The translations under genes were made by a program, and so were the position numbers. Below, piece by piece: positions 58,663 to 64,000 of a DNA stretch of 64,000 nt. The DNA lies in the NCBI GenBank assembly GCA_029532415.1, contig JAQOTA010000053.1, positions 1,178,001 through 1,242,000 on the forward strand, written 5' to 3'. This DNA is from Marasmius tenuissimus (Eukaryota; Basidiomycota; Agaricomycetes; Agaricales; Marasmiaceae). Numbering within the stretch: the first letter of the stretch is position 1; the number at the start of each line of letters is the position of its first letter. Below the pieces are notes generated by a model. That model was not told the DNA's origin. It ran no database searches and saw nothing but the letters and a program-made list of their open reading frames with translations.

Positions 58663-60729
58663 ATGCTCCCGGGATTTTTTCACAACACGCAGAGCCTGCG
58701 TATCACCGGCGGTAGCTTCAACCAGGTTCAGCGGGATCAATACAATTACAGTTACACGACAATAGTCCAAGCGAAGGAGGAGGAACTCACAGAATTCGGT
58801 GATGTGAGTAGGACATGTTCTGTTGAGCCGCGTGAAACTAACGTCGGTCCTAGTATTTCAAAGTAAAAAGAGGTTCGCTCTTGAAGTTGAAGGACATTGG
58901 GCGTACCACATACCCGCGACGATGGGACTATGGGGATAGAAGGCGGGGGGAAGAGGGGAAACCTCGAGTTGACAGGACGGTTTGTACAGCAAGGGTGCTG
59001 GATCGACCGGGAATGGTGTTTACAGTGGTGCAGTATAGCGGACCGGATGCGCAGAGAGTATGTCAATGAAATCTCGAGATAGATGAACCATCTAACTCTT
59101 TCTCCAGGTTTTCGAAGAAGACTTTCGGAGGTTGTCGAGAATACTGTGTGCCCTTTCTCCAAGTTTTTGTCATCGCGGACACTCAAATCACGCTAGGACT
59201 TCGAACGCATCGCAAATCTACGGCTACACTAAGTCGGAAATTCCCTCGATCTTAATGCATAATGGTAGATGGTTGCATGCTGTGGGTCGAGCTTGACTGA
59301 CGTTTCTATTGCAGAACTGATCCCAGCTGGGCACTTGGACGTTAAGCAGTTGGGTGAGCTTTATGTCAGTAATGTAGCTGTAAGTAGCCAATGTAATATC
59401 TGGATCCATTTGAATGAACTGGTTATAGAACCAATTGGGTTGTGACTGGTTGACCTCGGAGGTGTGGTTGGATGTTGGAAGAGGAGTGTTTTGTCGTGGT
59501 CCACCAGGGCCAGGCATAGTGATGCCGTGTAATGGTCTTGGGATTGGAGGCTTGCCTTTGACCATAGATTTTCTTCAAGAAGGTGTTTTGATACGCTTCT
59601 TGGCGAGTCAAAAGTCGAAGCAAGCGGATCGCGCCGTTGTTGGGAGCTTCGTGTCGGCAGATGTTCGGTCGTCGCTCCGGGATTCGGCTTTTGTGCCTAG
59701 ACGAGTCTCTCAGCCAACCGTCTTTTCCACGTTGACAAATGCCCCCATCGCCGTCGCAAACAATGTCTGGACGACCTCCCTCTTTAGTAATCTTTCAGAT
59801 CGGAAATTGCTGGAAAATGGCCTGACCAGGTGTGTGTTTGAAGAAACCATTCACTTGCTTGTCTGACACATCGAGTAGATTCGCACTCACTGGTTCATTC
59901 TGGCGTATTTGGTTGGAATGGAATAGAGATGCAGATGAGGCCTGGATATCGCAAGCTTCAAGCATTTTTCACGCTCGTGGAATTGATTTAGAGGAAGATT
60001 TGGGTGTCTACGGTGCATTATAAGGCTTTCATATTCCCTTTCTGCCTGCTAACATCTTCTAGAACTTGTCTACCCTCGTACCAACCTGTTCGGCGACTTT
60101 CTGGGCCCCTCTAAAGCCCAACTCGAGCGACGATCCCAACAACCAATCTACCTCTTCATTCACCCACCACCTTATGACCTGCATGATTGCAAAACACCTT
60201 CCCTCCATCATTGGTCTTTTCATGAAGACGGTCGCTCCCCCCTCTCTCGCAAAACCTGTCACAGCCTTGGCCTCCCCATCCAACTCAAATTAGAATATCT
60301 TCACTCCTATTCATGGTTTTGGCCCAAGGACACCTACAGACAGATGCACCAATATCAACTCCTCCGAAGCTTCGACCCCTCCACTATTGATTTTGCTCGA
60401 CATGTTGGATATGATGAGCACATTTTCCGGCCTGTGAACAACTCGGATCGGTTCGAGATCCAAAAAGGCTTGCTTCACCATCCTTTTATTTGTTTTCTGT
60501 AGCCTGACGTTCTCTCGTACTGTTGTCAGAATCTCCGCCTGAAAGTCGAGCCTCCACACCAACATCCGACATGTCAGGGATTGAAGATCTTGGTCCAATT
60601 TGCTCAAGTTCAGTTTTCGCGGCGTCTGAAATTCAAGAGGGGTTCCCTAGCTTTGGGTTGCCCTTCTTCTTCGAGAGTTCAACTGAATTGGTCACTACGA
60701 CGGAGAGTTTTGACATGGAGGTAGACTGA
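58663..60729 (+). CDS. Core gene, copy F: uncharacterised agaricomycete family protein, 568 aa, 8 exons
   Basis: Exons: 58663-58803, 58854-59057, 59108-59264, 59315-59379, 59429-59829, 59879-60012, 60063-60467, 60530-60729, open to TGA at 60727. A mosaic copy: exon 1 end, intron 1 and the start of exon 2 match copy B, intron 2 is unique, and intron 7 with its GC donor (60468) matches copy A. The loop after GPPGPG reads IVMPCN. The exon 5 start is NQLGCDWLTSEVW. The tail has one extra codon (FFFESSTE). If intron 7 is kept, translation ends after about a dozen added residues (GLLHHPFICFL) and the acidic tail is lost. Function unknown. Confidence 0.85.
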
Positions 60730-61330
60730 CGTGAGGTGAAGCTATCCGTTTCATACCTCTGCAGTGCGCACAACTCAATCATTCTCGGCTAGATTTTCCC
60801 TCTCCTCTATTCAGGTCGCGCGTCGAGATTCTGGGCGCATTGTCTTAGTTTATGTATTTCTATTCACTTGTGTAACGCATGGAATCAAACGGATCTTGAC
60901 ATGTCTTCTTATCACTGTACCTCTAGCCTGCTTGGAATCCACATGCGGTCGGGTTACCGTTGCCTCATCCGAAATGTACGATCGGGCAAGACTATGCCTC
61001 CAGAATGGGGCTGAGCAATCACATAACATAGTCAGGTACACTCTCATTGATCATTTGACGACACTGTAAATGAGTAAATAAATGAATAGGCGTTCCGAGT
61101 CTGGAGAAGAAATGCAAGGGACCACTCCAGTCGCGTCTTGAACTACGAAGTGAAAAACCAGGGTTCAATCCTCCCTTTGCGAGATAGCGCAACTCCTTGA
61201 GAGTATGCCCCTCGCTCGCCACCTGAGATGATGGTTCGACCTTATCTAGATCCTTGTCAGACTCCCTGATCGAGTCTGCCTCGAGCCTGATCCCGATTCC
61301 TGCTTCGTCGGGTCACTCATCCAGGGAGTA
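60730..61330 (+). other. 3' flank of core gene F
   Basis: Conserved flank. The frame of the small B ORF is open but lacks an ATG (acg cat). No gene supported. Confidence 0.35.
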
Positions 61331-62905
61331 AACCATGTCTCGAATCTCCCTTGGGCAAAGTCACGAGATATTCCCGGATGGTTTGAGCAGCTCGACCTGA
61401 GGGTGCGTGAGTCGATTGAGCAGTGCTATAGCAAGAGGAAGATGGTCAATTGAAGGTAGTACGTGACGAAGAAAGCACAGTCGACTGACCACCGGGGAAT
61501 CCTTGTGTTGGGTCAGAACGACTGATCCCGAGAAGCGTAGAGACACCTTCCGTGTTCTGCTGCTGTTGACCCAAATCAGGGTTCTGAATTACACAAGTGG
61601 CGCACGGAAACGATCAACAGTTGAAGAGGAGTGACGGGATCTACGGGAGTTGGTTAGGCCTATCTGGAAACCCACCGAGCTGGGTGGAATGTTCGTACCT
61701 GCTGTATTCCCGATGGGAAAGCTGGCGTTGACCTCAAATCCTCCTCTTCTAGCTCCACCATGCCATATATATCTCCTGTAGCGAACCCTGGCTGAGCTCC
61801 TTGAGCCTGTAGGCTCAGGAATGGCCACCATACTACCCGTGTTCGTGTCAATGGGTATCAATGATTCCATCGACTTCAACTCGGCTACTGTTCCCTCCTT
61901 CTCCTCTCCTGGCACCCACCCAGCCTCAGAAGATAGCAATCGCGGTACAGGGTTTGGGTTTCCTCTGCCACTACGTTGCAAGTCCCGGTGTCGTCCGTCG
62001 CTGCTGAAAAAACTGAAACGAGTCCAACTGGACATCACCTATCGCCGCTCGTTAGGTCCAAGCCCAGGTCGATGAGCATGAACGAGGCTCCCTGATGTCA
62101 GAAGCGAAGGCGGAGAGCGTGAAAGTGTTGCGATGGTTTACGTCGCCGAATGAAACATGGTGGCATCCAAGATACAGGAACCTGAATGATTGTGGCTGCC
62201 TGCATTCAAGCTTGAGGGTGTCGATGTTTTGTGGAGTCGGTCGGAAAAGAATGGATGCTTGGCGCCAGACACGCTATGGGGATACCTCCGAGAGTATCTG
62301 AACGAGGAGTAGCCAGTGGAGCTGCATCCTGAGAGTCGTCGGGCTTCGGACACGCGAGGAACACCTGGATTTGTCCTCGTTGAGTGTCGGCGATACAAAA
62401 GGGGCAACGAGATAATATCTGGTCGGAGTCGCACATTCTAGCCAGCTGCTATGCAGGGCCCTTTGTCCACAATCTCTCGTGTTCCGAGACTGCCCACGCC
62501 TGGCATCTCAGTCCATCCTCTGTTTCTGCTCCTGGTGGCTCCTATTGAGCACGTTCTGAGGCGTGATTCGAGGTCAAATTCGGTAGGATATGTGAACAAG
62601 ATGCAGATGAGGCAGGGAGAACAAAATGAGCAACAGCAATGGATTTCCAGAAGTGGTGATGGTCTTGGGATAGGGAGAGTCCAATTCAAACTCCAATGCT
62701 AACTTTTTAAAGCACTGGTCTGCGTTCGAGCAGTCGTGGTTGTGTCGTCGTCGCACTGGTCGTCAGCACTCCATAATCTGAACAACAATCAGTGAAAAAA
62801 ATCGATTGGACTATGATAACAGGAACGCACATATTTCCTGTTGAGGACATCTCGACCGAGCTGAAGTCATCGCGATCGTCTTCTTTGTTTGTCTTCGGCA
62901 CCATG
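61331..62905 (-). pseudogene. P4 block, unit F
   Basis: Near copy of the unit C block. It starts at 62904 (MVPKTNKEDDRDDFSSVEMS), and the same TGA as in C (61361-61363) cuts the C-terminal end. A 149-codon frame at 61589-62038 contains NASFPIGNTAGTNIP. No complete spliced frame found. Confidence 0.4.
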
Positions 62906-63148
62906 GTGTCCTATTTATGGTTCGAGTCCGTCTCTTTCTCGTGTGTACAGTTGAACACATGGTATGTGGGTCTTCATGGAAAGAGGCGGTCGGTAGCTTC
63001 TAGGTGGTTGAATGATGAGCACATGTTCAGAGGGTACAAAGACAGGGAAGGGACGGGTCACAAACCTCGAGACACGAGGAAAATCTCGCCGAGCGTGGGG
63101 TGTTGCTCTCGACGTTTTCAACCGCATGAGTTGTTGATTTTCGGTCGA

Positions 63149-64000
63149 TGACGCTGTTTGCACCTCCTACACGTTCAATACGAGGTCTCTAAATCTTGTT
63201 TTTCGCCCCATTTGGTGTCTTTGGCGTTGCCGATTATGCCCATACTCTCAACCCGCAGGCCGTTGCCAGAGCTGACCAGCAAGTGGATGAATAATCGTCG
63301 ATCCACAATCAAGTCGAGGTCGAGTCTGGGTAGAAGGGGATGTGTCCGGTCCCTGGTGGGGATTTGCTGTCAGAAAAGTTATTTGCCAGTCGTTTCCTGA
63401 CATGATGTATCCTTGTGAGCATCCAAATATTCTGAACGTGTCATGTTCAGCACCTACTGTGCAGAGCCTGTATTCGTTGAATATGACCATGAGCTTCATC
63501 GCGAGGAGAAGAGACAGAGATGTGTTCAGTAAGCGCCCGTCGCCAAACCTCTTACTCACACTGTCATCATCGTCCTTGCCATGCACAACATCGGCGACTA
63601 TTTTCCTCACACTGATAGACGACGCTTCACATTCGACTTGGGACCCTCCAGGATCTCGCTTCATCGAGTCTCTTCTCTGCTTCCGTAATGATTGTCAACT
63701 GCTGCGAAATTGACCCCCTCACCGTAATCCTGACACAAGCCCTCGGAACCCTTCCCATCTGCCAACTCGATGCTTCTAGTGGGGGCTTGGATGGAAACCT
63801 CAAGCTAACAGACACCTACCTGCTCTCTCTTTCAAAACCTCTACGGCGAATATAATCACAACAACACCGTGTCATCATCGTCCCTCGTCACAGTTCGCCA
63901 TGCTGTCGCCCGTCTCCTTCAAGATGAACATAACCCCAGCGCTTGAGAGGGTTCTAACAAAAGATAGCGGTGAAATAGGTCAATTTTTACATGAAGTCCC
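63149..64000. repeat. Start of tandem segmental repeat unit G (cut by window end)
   Basis: The region follows the start of unit D (32946-33900) closely, including the marker and the first part of P2. The array therefore continues to the right of the window. Confidence 0.7.
63400..64000 (+). pseudogene. P2 block, unit G (cut by window end)
   Basis: Follows the first part of P2 in unit D (33200-33900). The frame at 63342-63713 is open (123 codons, ending FRNDCQLLRN). The conserved parts of P2 lie beyond the window. Confidence 0.3.

Larger units (their letters stand above)
55366..63148. repeat. Tandem segmental repeat unit F
   Basis: Sixth unit, about 7.8 kb: P2, P3, core gene, P4. Its start (55204-56150, across the boundary) is almost the same as 1-960, and its end is almost the same as the end of unit C. 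A 7-base motif (gcctgag) is repeated three times with one change at 55339-55359, next to the boundary; unit A has only one imperfect copy there. Confidence 0.75.

Noticed and set aside
171..64000. Ribosomal DNA or retrotransposon array as an explanation of the tandem repeats
   Set aside because: No rRNA, reverse transcriptase, integrase or LTR sequence is seen, and the units carry an intron-containing protein gene.
171..64000. Repeat-induced point mutation (RIP) as the cause of P-block decay
   Set aside because: The decay includes many indels and there is no strong A/T shift; core genes in the same repeats are intact.

Overview
The window looks like nuclear DNA of a mushroom-forming basidiomycete (Agaricomycetes, probably Agaricales). 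The evidence is short uniform introns of about 48-62 bases with GT...AG (sometimes GC...AG) ends, pyrimidine-rich start regions, roughly balanced base composition, and one gene family that I recognise from memory as an expanded, uncharacterised agaricomycete protein family. No rRNA, convincing tRNA, CRISPR array or bacterial-type operon is visible.

The window is a tandem array of one degenerate segment of about 8-12.7 kb, present six times and starting a seventh. Using a recurring marker (consensus aacaccgtttgcgcgagcta) as the boundary, the units run A 171-12285, B 12286-23965, C 23966-32945, D 32946-42707, E 42708-55365, F 55366-63148 and G 63149-end. The order within a unit is: (P2) a plus-strand decayed gene block; (P3) a minus-strand decayed gene block; a divergent intergenic region of about 250-300 bases; an intact 8-exon plus-strand gene, called here the core gene; its 3' flank; (P4) a minus-strand decayed block. 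The long units A and E also carry a plus-strand block P5, a block P6 and a minus-strand block P7. B carries P5 and then a second, different P4 copy.

The six core genes (3563-5605, 15651-17712, 28439-30501, 36968-39018, 46749-48845, 58663-60729) can each be spliced by eye into one open frame of 560-578 residues. Exon-length differences between copies are all multiples of three, while the surrounding blocks are full of frameshifts and stops. The core gene is therefore the part of the array under selection. Its biochemical function is unknown. It has an N-terminal GGSFNQVQRDQYNY-type motif, a conserved middle, two length-variable loops, a conserved QPIYLF...HHWSF...MHQYQL...FARH module and an acidic Ser/Thr-rich tail on a separate last exon.

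Two non-autonomous DNA transposons can be delimited by comparing filled and empty sites between units: 24344-25064 (41-base inverted repeats, GTTGCA target duplication) and 50404-50744 (about 80-base inverted repeats, TA target duplication). Sequence similarity between units is patchy (A front with B and F, A back with E, C back with F, part of C with E), which points to repeated unequal exchange or gene conversion.
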